Shown here one piece after another: positions 1 through 7,546 of a stretch of 64,000 nt of DNA. Under the pieces are notes generated by a model, which worked only from the letters and a program-made list of their open reading frames with translations, did no database searches and had not been told where the DNA came from. Location: the NCBI RefSeq assembly GCF_900105615.1, contig NZ_LT630003.1:3484501-3548500 (forward strand), written 5' to 3'. Within the stretch, counting starts at the first letter, position 1. Each line of letters opens with the position of its first letter. Position numbers and translations under genes: made by a program. Origin of the DNA: Lacrimispora sphenoides JCM 1415. GTDB lineage: Bacteria > Bacillota > Clostridia > Lachnospirales > Lachnospiraceae.

Positions 1-29
1 ATTTAATCACCTCAAATGGTATCCTTTCC

Positions 30-701
30 TTATACTTCGAATTTATATCCCATTCCCCATATAGTCTTTATATAGTCTCCCTTATCTCCCATCTTGTTTC
101 TCAACTTTTTCACATGGGTATCTATGGTCCGGGCATCTCCAAAGTAATCATAATTCCAGACATTGTTCAATATCTTCTCCCTGGACAGAGCAATTCCCTG
201 ATTTTCCAAAAAATAAGCCAAAAGCTCAAATTCCTTGTAACTTAGCTCGATGTCTTTACCGTCAATGGTGACCTGGTGGGCCGCTTTGTCAATGCAGATC
301 CCCCCTATTTCCACTGCATCTGCGGGAACGGCATTGCTGCGCCTTAATATGGCCTCCACGCGGGCCACTAAAATCTTTGGGCTGAAAGGTTTTGAAATGT
401 ATTCATCTACTCCCAGATCAAAGCCCTGTAGCTCGTCACGTTCTTCGCTTCTTGCAGTCAGCATGATAATGGGAACCTGGGAGTATTTACGGATTGTTTT
501 GCAGGTCTCCCAGCCATCCATTTTAGGCATCATCACGTCCAGGATAATCAGCACAATATCTTTTTGTTCAAAAAAGATATCTACAGCTTCTTCGCCGTTG
601 GACGCCTCGACCACGGAAAAACCCTTTACGCTCAAAAAATCCTTTACCAGTTTTCTCATTCTGGCTTCATCATCCACTACTAATATCTTTAACTGTTCCA
701 T
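30..701 (-). CDS. OmpR/PhoB-family response regulator
   Basis: A 223-residue two-component response regulator that would bind DNA after phosphorylation by a partner kinase. The N-terminal receiver domain (about 1-120) shows the acidic pair in VVDDE, the phospho-acceptor Asp near residue 55 in ILDVMMPKMDG, and the Lys in ISKPFSP. The C-terminal winged-helix domain (about 130-223) ends in the typical TIWGMGYKFEV. The start is supported by an AGGAGG site. The last bases of the window (1-29, read on the minus strand) carry GAGGTGATT just downstream of the stop, so a co-transcribed gene, most likely the sensor kinase, probably begins just outside. The target genes cannot be named from sequence. 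Confidence 0.95.
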   Translation of the reverse strand: MEQLKILVVDDEARMRKLVKDFLSVKGFSVVEASNGEEAVDIFFEQKDIVLIILDVMMPKMDGWETCKTIRKYSQVPIIMLTARSEERDELQGFDLGVDEYISKPFSPKILVARVEAILRRSNAVPADAVEIGGICIDKAAHQVTIDGKDIELSYKEFELLAYFLENQGIALSREKILNNVWNYDYFGDARTIDTHVKKLRNKMGDKGDYIKTIWGMGYKFEV

Positions 702-871
702 ATATAACCTCCTGAAATCAGATCCTTTAAATCACAAAGTATTTATTAGTGTTATTGTATCAAATGGAAAGGCGTATTTCTACATTTTCACAGAGATTTC
801 ACACGATTTAGAAAGAAATAGCTGATCACCAGATTATTCCCCTGACCTAGAAACGATATTCCGATTCGGGC

Positions 872-910
872 AAACAAAAGGCAGATGCACTGGAAATAGC
901 GCATCTGCCT
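872..910 (-). terminator. Intrinsic terminator after kduI
   Basis: Nine-base stem GGCAGATGC / GCATCTGCC with a 12-base loop, followed on the minus strand by TTTTGTTTG. It lies 16 bases after the kduI stop codon. Confidence 0.85.
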
Positions 911-925
911 TATTATAAAAATAAA

Positions 926-1768
926 TTATCTTAACTCAGTTGTAGGAATGGTATCCATATCATCGAATGCCTGGTTTTCTCCGCCCATTGCCCAGATAAA
1001 GGTATAGTTACTGGTACCAGCACCGGAATGGATGCTCCAGGATGGGCTGATTACTGCCTGCTCATTCTGCATAACAATGTGTCTAGTCTCATTACCTTCG
1101 CCCATCATATGGAATACTACATTGTTCTCCGGAATCTCAAAATACATGTAAATCTCCATACGTCTCTCGTGGGTATGGGATGGCATGGTGTTCCATACGC
1201 TGCCCGGATCCAGAACAGTCATACCCATAGACAACTGGCAGGTCTCCAGTACGTCCGGATGGATGAACTGGTTGATCACGCGCTTGTTGGAGGTTTCCAT
1301 AGCGCCCAGAGGCTTCTTAGCTGCCTTTTCAATAGGAATAAATGTGGTCTTACATGCTTTATGAGCAGGAGCACTCACCATGTAGAATTTAGCCGGATTG
1401 GATCCATCTTCGCTGGAGAAAGTCACTTCCTTTGTTCCCTTGGTGATATATAAGCAGTCCTTATATCCCATCTTGAATTCTTCCCCATCTGCAATGATCT
1501 TTCCTGCGCCGCCAATGTTGAAGATACCAACCTCACGTCTCTCAAGGAAATAGCTTGTACCAAAATTTTTCCAGATATCAATGCCCTTGTCTATGGAAAC
1601 TGTCTCTGTTGTTGGCATGCAGCCTAAGGTAACCATACGATCTACGTGAGAATATACTGCAACTACCTCATTGGCTACGTATAAATTTTCAATTAAAAAC
1701 TCATTTCTGGTTTCTTCTGTTGTGTAACGTTTGAAATCCTTCTGATTTGCTGAATAACGGATATCCAT
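926..1768 (-). CDS. kduI: 5-dehydro-4-deoxy-D-glucuronate isomerase
   Basis: A 280-residue cupin-type metal isomerase converting 5-keto-4-deoxyuronate to 3-deoxy-D-glycero-2,5-hexodiulosonate in breakdown of unsaturated uronates from pectin or glycosaminoglycans. Family identity is clear from length and the MDIRYSANQKDFKRY start, the TLGCMPTTE segment and the metal-binding stretch MPSHTHERRMEIYMYF with its His and Glu ligands. An AGGAGG site precedes the ATG. It stands alone: kduD, lyases and transporters are not nearby, so the other steps must be encoded elsewhere. It has its own promoter and terminator, which suggests a single-gene transcript. Confidence 0.95.
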   Translation of the reverse strand: MDIRYSANQKDFKRYTTEETRNEFLIENLYVANEVVAVYSHVDRMVTLGCMPTTETVSIDKGIDIWKNFGTSYFLERREVGIFNIGGAGKIIADGEEFKMGYKDCLYITKGTKEVTFSSEDGSNPAKFYMVSAPAHKACKTTFIPIEKAAKKPLGAMETSNKRVINQFIHPDVLETCQLSMGMTVLDPGSVWNTMPSHTHERRMEIYMYFEIPENNVVFHMMGEGNETRHIVMQNEQAVISPSWSIHSGAGTSNYTFIWAMGGENQAFDDMDTIPTTELR

Positions 1769-1818
1769 TTATAAAAAACCTCCTTATATAATTAATTTAG
1801 AAATAACTGACCAGCTTC

Positions 1819-1847
1819 ATCGTATCATAAGGAGATTTTTAATTCAA
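1819..1847 (-). promoter_or_regulatory. Promoter of kduI
   Basis: On the minus strand a -35 TTGAAT (1842-1847) and -10 TACGAT (1819-1824) are separated by 17 bases, about 50 bases before the kduI start. Confidence 0.6.
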
Positions 1848-1891
1848 TATCTTCTTGGATAAATCGTCAAAAAGAACATAAAATCCAGTTT

Positions 1892-2305
1892 TTAACCTGG
1901 AAAATGAACAAATGTTTGTTGAATGGCTTTCTTATTTACGATTAGTAATTTTAAATTTTTCACTTCTTCACGCAGTAAATTGGCCTTTGAGGAAATCTCT
2001 TCACTGGAAGTAGAGCTCTGCTTAGCAGTGGATGTATCGCTCTGAACTACCGCAGATATCTGTGTAATGCTGTAATACACTTGATTAATGGCATTGGTCT
2101 CTTTACGGGATGTGTCTTCCACTGATTCCATATGTTCACCCACATACCTTACCTAATTTGAAACCTCCTTGAGGCACACAACCCGTCAGGTATATCTGCC
2201 CAGAAATAACCTTCTCCATCACCATAACGGGGATCCGCACAATACTCTCCGCATTTCTACGCGCTCGTTTTCATAGTATTTATAGTTATCTTTTAGTTTA
2301 ACCAT
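1892..2305 (-). pseudogene. Remnant of a methyl-accepting chemotaxis receptor
   Basis: Two broken pieces of one receptor. The head begins at the ATG at 2305 behind a strong GGAGGAGGG site and reads MVKLKDNYKYYENERVEMR; its own frame stops at 2219, but one frame over the text continues DPRYGDGEGYFWADIPDG, which resembles the Cache sensor domain of Clostridia receptors. The tail (2143-1892) reads ETNAINQVYYSITQISAVV then SEEISSKANLLREEVKNLK, the C-terminal end of a receptor signalling helix. Everything between (rest of sensor, membrane segment, HAMP, most of the signalling hairpin) is gone, and frames are broken. The promoter is still intact. The Cache assignment rests on memory of the family and should be searched. 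Confidence 0.65.
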
Positions 2306-2347
2306 GATGTCCCTCCTCCGAAATTGCATTAACTTTTCTTAACTGCA

Positions 2348-2376
2348 ATAATACCTCCCCAGCGAAAATTGTGCAA
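2348..2376 (-). promoter_or_regulatory. Promoter of the chemotaxis-receptor remnant
   Basis: Minus-strand TTGCAC (2371-2376) and TATTAT (2348-2353) with a 17-base spacer, about 40 bases before the remnant start codon. Confidence 0.55.
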
Positions 2377-2488
2377 TGGAACATTGTTCAGAATTATGAG
2401 GATAATTTAATTTTCTTGTTTTCTATTAATATAGATTTAGAAATAATCCATAGACATGAAAAAGAGGTGTTGAGGATCTACAATAAAC

Positions 2489-2556
2489 AAGTTATCCCGA
2501 AGTTTATGCATATTCTTAAATTACATATAGCATTTGAATAAACTTCGAGATAACTT
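2489..2556 (-). terminator. Long-stem terminator after the collagen-like gene
   Basis: Inverted repeat with 19-base arms (2489-2507 and 2538-2556) differing at one position and a 30-base loop; followed on the minus strand by GTTTATTGT. It sits 40 bases after the stop of the collagen-like gene. The stem is unusually long for a simple terminator. Confidence 0.6.
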
Positions 2557-2595
2557 TTATAATATAATTAAATTTAATATTGCAATTCTATTATA

Positions 2596-2912
2596 CTATA
2601 CAATCTGATGAACAGACCATATGATTCCTCCAGTATTGGCTCCTCCAAGATTGAGAGTTAAGAATAAACCACTTGATACATAAAACAAACCAATTACGTC
2701 ACCGCTGTTTAATTCTGCATCACAAGCTAGGGTAACAGTTCCATTACCTAATACGGCTCTCAAGGTCAGGAGAGTTACGGTGGACCTGTCGGACCCGTTG
2801 GACCTGTAGGCCCCATAGAACAGCATCCTTTGTTACATCTGCAAACTTTTCCTGAACACTCCTGTATAGCCGCCGCTGGGTTAATTTCATGGCCATCACT
2901 GGCATATTGCAT
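2596..2912 (-). pseudogene. Collagen-like (Gly-Pro-Thr) surface protein, frameshifted
   Basis: The head starts at the ATG at 2912, reads MQYASDGHEINPAAAIQ, then a Cys-rich stretch (CSGKVCRCNKGCC) and GPTGPTGPTGPP, and stops at 2775. The tail, in another frame down to 2596, reads RAVLGNGTVTLACDAELNSG and ends GGIIWSVHQIV, resembling the C-terminal beta domain of BclA-type exosporium glycoproteins. The break falls at the end of the Gly-X-Thr repeats (9-base units), so units were probably lost and a 1-2 base shift followed. As written the protein cannot be made whole. The two glycosyltransferases just upstream would suit glycosylation of its Thr residues. A sequencing or assembly error in the repeat is a real alternative. 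Confidence 0.65.
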
Positions 2913-2942
2913 ATTACGACACCCTTTCTAAAAATCCATTAA

Positions 2943-2976
2943 GGAACATATTAGAATGTCATCAATAATACGTTCC
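2943..2976 (-). promoter_or_regulatory. Hairpin between glycosyltransferase and collagen-like gene
   Basis: Inverted repeat GGAACATATTA (2943-2953) / TAATACGTTCC (2966-2976); as RNA an 11-pair stem with one G-U. It fills most of the 68-base gap, followed by a weak T-stretch. It could be a terminator or an RNA-processing site separating the two genes. Confidence 0.45.
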
Positions 2977-2980
2977 ATTT

Positions 2981-4099
2981 TTAAGGATGATTTGATTTTT
3001 GTGCGGCTGCAATAATGTTAAAATTGCTTTTTAGCCGTTCATTATCGGGGGCATATTCAAGAGCACTCTTTGCATGTTCCAGGGATTCCTTCGGCATGCC
3101 CAGCCAATAGGCAGCTATGGCGCAATAGTCATCCAGTGTATAATCCCAGGAATATCCCATATTGACAAAGGTCCTCGACTTTTCCTTTATCTTTAAAGCT
3201 TCTTTTGTTAAAAAGTAAGTCATGGCCCAATCTTTTATTTCATAGCACATTTTAGAGAACTCCACATAGGAATCACGCATATCCGGCACTTCTGCAATGG
3301 CTTTAAAATACCAGGCATATGCTCCATTCAAGTCTCCCATTTTATAGCAGGATTTTGCAATCCAGCGCATAGCGGCACATCGCTCATCACTCCATACAGC
3401 AGCCTGCATAGCCAGATAATCCTTAAGTGTTTCCATGCATTTTATCCATTGGCTTTTATACATATATTCTCTTCCAAGATAATACCGCATCCTCTCATCC
3501 TCCGGAGCTTCCTTCACAGCAAGCTCCAAAAGGGGAAGATAGGAACCCCGGGATTTTTCAGGGTCTGGGTAATGGCTGAGAATCATTCCTTCGATATATA
3601 TGGTTTCAACAGGTAAATTTCCCGTATATTGGATATATTCATGGATAGGGCATTTCCAACGGAACCCCTGCCGGCTATGCACTTTAAAATAATAAAACTG
3701 AATGTCTGGAGTCCCATCTTCCTTAAGGCTCCAGTTATAAGGGTATCTTCCCATTTTTGCAGTAGACACAGAACCTTCCGGTCTATGGTTAAGCCATGCT
3801 TCCTCCAGCTGATTACGCCAGCCTGGCTCAAATAATTCATCAAGGTCCGTGCAGACGCAGATATCAATATCCTCCGGTACATGATCCAGGGAAATATTCC
3901 GCGCCACATCGAACCTCCACGGCTTAACTATGTCCACATATACAACCGCACCCCGTTCTTTCAACCTTTCAACAGTCCCATCATCAGAACCGGTATCCGT
4001 GACTACAATCAGGTCAGCTTCACTCATGGAGTCCATCCACTTATCTACAAATTGGACCTCATTTTTGCAAATAGCATAAACACAGATTTTTAGTTTCAT
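2981..4099 (-). CDS. GT2 glycosyltransferase with TPR-like C-terminal half (paralogue 1)
   Basis: A 372-residue cytoplasmic glycosyltransferase. The N-terminal GT-A domain (about 1-200) starts KICVYAICKNE, has DTGSDDGTVERL for nucleotide binding and the metal-binding acidic cluster CTDLDELF. The C-terminal half (about 205-372) is made of Ala/Tyr/Trp-rich helical pairs, like TPR repeats. It is a clear paralogue of the next gene upstream and overlaps it by ATGA, so the two are translationally coupled. Known relatives glycosylate surface proteins or make surface sugars; the acceptor here is inferred to be the adjacent Thr-rich collagen-like protein. The sugar donor is unknown. Confidence 0.85.
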   Translation of the reverse strand: MKLKICVYAICKNEVQFVDKWMDSMSEADLIVVTDTGSDDGTVERLKERGAVVYVDIVKPWRFDVARNISLDHVPEDIDICVCTDLDELFEPGWRNQLEEAWLNHRPEGSVSTAKMGRYPYNWSLKEDGTPDIQFYYFKVHSRQGFRWKCPIHEYIQYTGNLPVETIYIEGMILSHYPDPEKSRGSYLPLLELAVKEAPEDERMRYYLGREYMYKSQWIKCMETLKDYLAMQAAVWSDERCAAMRWIAKSCYKMGDLNGAYAWYFKAIAEVPDMRDSYVEFSKMCYEIKDWAMTYFLTKEALKIKEKSRTFVNMGYSWDYTLDDYCAIAAYWLGMPKESLEHAKSALEYAPDNERLKSNFNIIAAAQKSNHP

Positions 4100-5208
4100 G
4101 ATGATTCCTCCGCCTTTTCCTGTTTTTTGATCCTGTCTTCAATCAATAGCAGATTATTTTGCAGCCTTTTATTAGAAGAATTTATGCTCAAGGCCATACG
4201 GGCATAATCCCTGGCCTTCTCATACATACCCATATTGTAAGCACTGACGGAAGCGTAATCATGCAAAGCATTTCCCCAGCTTTCTGGGTCAACCAGATAA
4301 CTTCCTGAATTTCTTGAGATGGTTAAACCCTTTTCTGCCATGGCGAAGGTCAACGGCCAGTTTTTTTCCTTATAGGCTGATTTTACCAGAGCAAGATATG
4401 GTTCCCTGACATCCGGGCATTCCGCCAAAGCCCGAAAGAGCCATGATCTGGCCTCTTTCATATTCCCTTTCTCTTCATAACATTGAGCAATAAAGCGCAT
4501 GGAGGCACTTCGTTCCTCACTCCATTGAGCAGTTTCAAGGGAAAGGTGTTTCTTCAGCGTTTCAATACCCTTATCAAAATTTCCATGATACACGTATTCT
4601 CTTCCTAACCAGAACATAGACCTGTCATCAAGCGGGTTCTCCTGAACAGATAGTTCCAAAAGGGGAAGATATTGACTTCTTGGCTTTGATAAATCCGGAT
4701 AGTGATTGAGGGCCAACCCGTTGATCCATGAGATTTTCTCAGAACCTGAACCGCTGTATTCCAGAACCTCATGTACCGGATGTACCCAGCGATAGCCATG
4801 CCTGATATGGATTTTTTCCATAGGATACTGCTTTTGGGGGGTACCATCGGGATTAAAAGCAAAAGTAAATAAGTATCGTGCACGTGTGTATTCCGGCCTC
4901 CATAGCTCTTCCAGCTTTTGCCGCCATCCTGACTCAAAGACCTCGTCTAAATCGTTAGAAACACAGATGTCCATATCCTCGGGGACATGGCTTAGCGCCA
5001 CATTGCGGGCTGTGTCGAACCGCCATGGGGATATAGTTTCTTCATAAACAATGGCTCCTCTTTCCCGAAGTCTTTCAACCGTATGATCGGTTGAGCCTGT
5101 ATCCGTCACAATGACAGCATCGGCTTCGGATACTGCATCCATCCAGCGGTCTACAAATTGTTCTTCATTTTTACTGATTGCATATACGCAAATTTTATAT
5201 TGATTCAC
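4096..5208 (-). CDS. GT2 glycosyltransferase with TPR-like C-terminal half (paralogue 2)
   Basis: A 370-residue paralogue of the downstream gene: KICVYAISKNEEQFVDRWMD, then DTGSTDHTVERL, then CVSNDLDEVFESGW carrying the acidic metal site, then helical repeats. I prefer the GTG start at 5208 because AAGGAG lies 9 bases upstream and the protein then starts like its paralogue; a GTG at 5214 would be only 3 bases from that site. First gene of the probable spore-surface glycosylation cluster; two copies may add successive sugars to one chain. No convincing vegetative promoter is seen upstream; a sporulation promoter is possible but not demonstrated. Confidence 0.85.
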   Translation of the reverse strand: MNQYKICVYAISKNEEQFVDRWMDAVSEADAVIVTDTGSTDHTVERLRERGAIVYEETISPWRFDTARNVALSHVPEDMDICVSNDLDEVFESGWRQKLEELWRPEYTRARYLFTFAFNPDGTPQKQYPMEKIHIRHGYRWVHPVHEVLEYSGSGSEKISWINGLALNHYPDLSKPRSQYLPLLELSVQENPLDDRSMFWLGREYVYHGNFDKGIETLKKHLSLETAQWSEERSASMRFIAQCYEEKGNMKEARSWLFRALAECPDVREPYLALVKSAYKEKNWPLTFAMAEKGLTISRNSGSYLVDPESWGNALHDYASVSAYNMGMYEKARDYARMALSINSSNKRLQNNLLLIEDRIKKQEKAEESS

Positions 5209-5320
5209 TTCCACCGACTCCTTCAGTCATTTTAATTACAATTTTTATTCTACTAAAACCAATATATGCATCTTGCAGCCCATCCTGTGAAGAAACGGCT
5301 TTTGTGAATATTTGAGCGAA

Positions 5321-5346
5321 CTAAAAAAGCCGGCTTAATGCCGGCC
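5321..5346 (-). terminator. Intrinsic terminator after the DinB-like gene
   Basis: Stem GCCGGC (5329-5334) / GCCGGC (5340-5345) with a 5-base loop and a TTTTTTAG run on the minus strand. It is about 110 bases after the DinB-like stop and separates it from the glycosyltransferases. Confidence 0.75.
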
Positions 5347-5452
5347 AAAAATCTTTATGTGAAAAAACATAATAAAAAGCTCCATCAACTTCCTAGTTTC
5401 ACTTACCCCTATAGACGAATTGAACTTCATACTCCTATTTTGAGTTTTATAA

Positions 5453-5974
5453 CTAAAAATATCTTCTATATTCTCCTATAGGAAACGGATTCTCTAATCC
5501 CAACACTCTTGGCCATAAGCCTGTGTCGTCAATGATAAATCCCATTATCATTCCCATATGGCTATGTAAATGCCTGAACTGCGCTAAAATCAAAGTGAAT
5601 TTGTTGTATCCGCAATCAGGCGGAGTATCTAGAAGTTGGCTATCTGTTAGTTGTGAAAGGTAAACCTTTACTTTTATATCAATATCAGCAAAATAATCAT
5701 TTATTTCTTCTCTTATAAGATATTTACTGGGAATTACATCTAAGTTATTCAAGTCCTTTTCATGTATTTCAGGCTCTACAAACTCTTTATCACTGGGATT
5801 GATAAACCATAAATCAAGCGAATGAAGCATATGATAAATATGTTTCCAACAAGGCATTTCACAATACTCTTTATTCCATAACTCATCTGGTACACAATCA
5901 ATAACATTTTTCACTTCCCATAAAGCACGGACTGTCTGATCTTTTATAATCTCAACTAATAAATTTACTTCCAT
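5453..5974 (-). CDS. DinB-like four-helix metal-binding protein
   Basis: A 173-residue protein of the DinB/YfiT superfamily, whose members are four-helix bundles binding a divalent metal through three His; some are thiol-dependent S-transferases but most have no known role. Here one His cluster is in YHMLHSLDLWF and another in FRHLHSHMGMIMG. I chose the ATG at 5974 because an AGAGGTGGT site lies just before it; the open frame runs further upstream to 6094 but enters the repeat element and lacks a ribosome site. Function is not assigned. Confidence 0.8.
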   Translation of the reverse strand: MEVNLLVEIIKDQTVRALWEVKNVIDCVPDELWNKEYCEMPCWKHIYHMLHSLDLWFINPSDKEFVEPEIHEKDLNNLDVIPSKYLIREEINDYFADIDIKVKVYLSQLTDSQLLDTPPDCGYNKFTLILAQFRHLHSHMGMIMGFIIDDTGLWPRVLGLENPFPIGEYRRYF

Positions 5975-6061
5975 ATTAATACCACCTCTCGAATTCAAAT
6001 TTATATTTGTGATAATCATGATAGAAAATCCACTTGATACGTCTGACTTTGATCTTTCATA

Positions 6062-6276
6062 TTTTAACCTCATCAAGTAAGTCCCCCACTGCAATGCTGG
6101 AAGGACATAAGTGGTGTGTTGGACTTACTTGTGACCGATAAAGCAGTGCATGCTCCTATATTCAGAAGGGATGCAAGCCCCTTCTGACAAGCTGCGAAAG
6201 CAGATATGAGGCTATGCCTGATAAAGCGGTGCACGCTGTGAGCAAATAGTGAAGCGTATTGGGAATATCCGATTGA
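6062..6276. repeat. Long structured copy of an intergenic repeat
   Basis: This 215-bp stretch fills the 307-bp gap between the phosphatidyltransferase stop and the DinB-like start. Its ends, TTTAACCTCAT at the left and ATATCCGATTGA at the right, are the ends of two 45-bp repeats at 40518-40562 and 49566-49610 (opposite orientation). Inside are a 10-base inverted repeat AAGTAAGTCC / GGACTTACTT, a hairpin TCAGAAGGG / CCCCTTCTGA, a CTGC-GAAA-GCAG tetraloop hairpin, and two direct copies of GATAAAGCrGTGCAyGCT (r = A/G, y = C/T). No protein is evident. It could be a structured RNA, a MITE-like element or a REP-type repeat. Confidence 0.6.
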
Positions 6277-6281
6277 CTATT

Positions 6282-6818
6282 CTATTTTCTAAGTGAAAAT
6301 ATGGATTTAATATCTCGCCGTAACTTTATAGAAACAGAATTAATAATTAATTCTTCTATCGCCGAAATGCTTGCAATCAAACAAACCAAAATAGCCGCCG
6401 CATATAATCCTGTTCCAATATATAGAAATGGAAAGGTAAACAAAGCAATCCCTGTCAGCTTATTAGCATACGTGTGTAAAAATGCAAGTTGTCTATAACG
6501 AATAAAACCAACACCTAACGATATCAGGCGGACAACAGCAATCGCAGCGATCCAATATATTCCCCATAAAGGCAATTGAAAGCTTGGAACAAATATGGAC
6601 AACAAAACTATAACCATGAAAGCATCAGCAATGCTATCCAGCATCTGACCTCTTTTGCTTACGGCATTCATCTTTCGCGCAATCATTCCGTCCAAAACAT
6701 CACTGATGCCGCATAAAAAATATACAATGAGAAATTGTCTTGAAAATGGTTCCATTGTCAACAAAACCACGGTTCCTAACACTCTCGTCATTGTAATTAA
6801 GTTAGGAATATTCTTCAT
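6282..6818 (-). CDS. CDP-alcohol phosphatidyltransferase family membrane protein
   Basis: A 178-residue integral membrane enzyme moving a phosphatidyl group from CDP-diacylglycerol to an alcohol. The family signature D-G-x2-A-R-x8-G-x3-D-x3-D is complete in SDVLDGMIARKMNAV then KRGQMLDSIADAF. Several hydrophobic segments cover the rest. Length fits phosphatidylglycerophosphate synthase-like proteins, but the acceptor cannot be told from sequence, and the main PgsA may be elsewhere. An AGG-rich ribosome site (CCGGAGGC) precedes the ATG. Neighbours give no pathway hint. Confidence 0.85.
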   Translation of the reverse strand: MKNIPNLITMTRVLGTVVLLTMEPFSRQFLIVYFLCGISDVLDGMIARKMNAVSKRGQMLDSIADAFMVIVLLSIFVPSFQLPLWGIYWIAAIAVVRLISLGVGFIRYRQLAFLHTYANKLTGIALFTFPFLYIGTGLYAAAILVCLIASISAIEELIINSVSIKLRRDIKSIFSLRK

Positions 6819-6845
6819 CTGAGCCTCCGGTATTCCCCTACAGCT

Positions 6846-6868
6846 GAAGCCGGCATATTGCCGGCTTC
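6846..6868. promoter_or_regulatory. Perfect hairpin between acetyltransferase and phosphatidyltransferase
   Basis: GAAGCCGGC / GCCGGCTTC with a 5-base loop. Neither strand has a T-run after it, so it may stabilise or divide the transcript rather than terminate it. Confidence 0.4.
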
Positions 6869-6895
6869 TCTGACAGTACGTGGCTTCACTCTCAA

Positions 6896-7429
6896 TTATT
6901 TTTCAAAAGTCTCCACACCATATACTATTTCATAGATTTCTTTCTTATACGGAAGAAATTCCTCTTCCGTCACAGGTTTTCCATAACTCATAACCCACAG
7001 CTGAATCGGCTTATCCAAAGGCTTTAAAGGCAATTGCTCATAGTAAAAGGAATTGGAGTGAAATCCCAGCCTTTCATAAAATACTGCCCTGCTTCTGGTT
7101 ATAGGGTTCTCCTCCGTGATTGGTTCTATTTCCAGAAATACAGGTTTTTCCGTTTCCTCCATAGCCTCTTGTACCAGCTGTTTTCCATATCCTTTTCCCC
7201 TGCATACTTCCGTTGTGGCCAAATGTTCCATAAAAACACAAGAGGTAAGATCCCAGTATCCCAGAAAGGCCACAATCTTTCCTTCCTCTTCTATCACACG
7301 GACTTTATAACAGGGATTACCGAAAACCCTTTTCTGATCGTCTTTTGTCCGGCGCTCAATATTTGGAAATGATTCCTTATAAATCTGGTATATTTCCTCA
7401 AAACGGGTCTGCGGGTTTTTTAATAACAT
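6896..7429 (-). CDS. GNAT-family N-acetyltransferase
   Basis: A 177-residue acetyl-CoA-dependent acetyltransferase. The acetyl-CoA loop is VCRGKGYGKQLVQEAM, preceded by the strand FMEHLATTE and followed by RAVFYERLGFH typical of the fold. An AGGAG site precedes the ATG. The C-terminal 40 residues extend past the core. The substrate is unknown; the adjacent genes give no clue. Confidence 0.85.
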   Translation of the reverse strand: MLLKNPQTRFEEIYQIYKESFPNIERRTKDDQKRVFGNPCYKVRVIEEEGKIVAFLGYWDLTSCVFMEHLATTEVCRGKGYGKQLVQEAMEETEKPVFLEIEPITEENPITRSRAVFYERLGFHSNSFYYEQLPLKPLDKPIQLWVMSYGKPVTEEEFLPYKKEIYEIVYGVETFEK

Positions 7430-7504
7430 AATATCAATCTCCTAATCTTTATCTGTAATTGTTTCTGCCTTTAAGTGTATCATTTCCTGCGAAAAGAAGC
7501 AATG

Positions 7505-7537
7505 GAAAAGCCTGCCCCCATTTTACCGGGGCAGGCT
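7505..7537 (-). terminator. Terminator after the 5'-nucleotidase gene
   Basis: Stem AGCCTGCCCC / GGGGCAGGCT (7509-7518, 7528-7537) followed on the minus strand by TTTTCC, 10 bases past the stop codon. Confidence 0.85.
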
Positions 7538-7546
7538 ATCTTCATT

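Noticed and set aside
1028..1453. 141-codon open frame opposite kduI
   Set aside because: Lies fully in the antisense of a strong gene; no ribosome site and no recognisable domain.
5209..5320. Sporulation (sigma-K-like) promoter before the glycosyltransferases
   Set aside because: A CATATATTG near 5262-5270 is close to the -10 form, but no matching upstream AC element at the right spacing was convincing.
5975..6094. N-terminal extension of the DinB-like protein by 40 residues
   Set aside because: No ribosome site, unusual composition, and it runs into the repeat element; the ATG at 5974 has a good site.
6100..6260. Possible tRNA or tmRNA-like gene inside the long repeat
   Set aside because: Stems are present but no anticodon arm, T-loop consensus GTTCRA or CCA-type acceptor pairing could be found.
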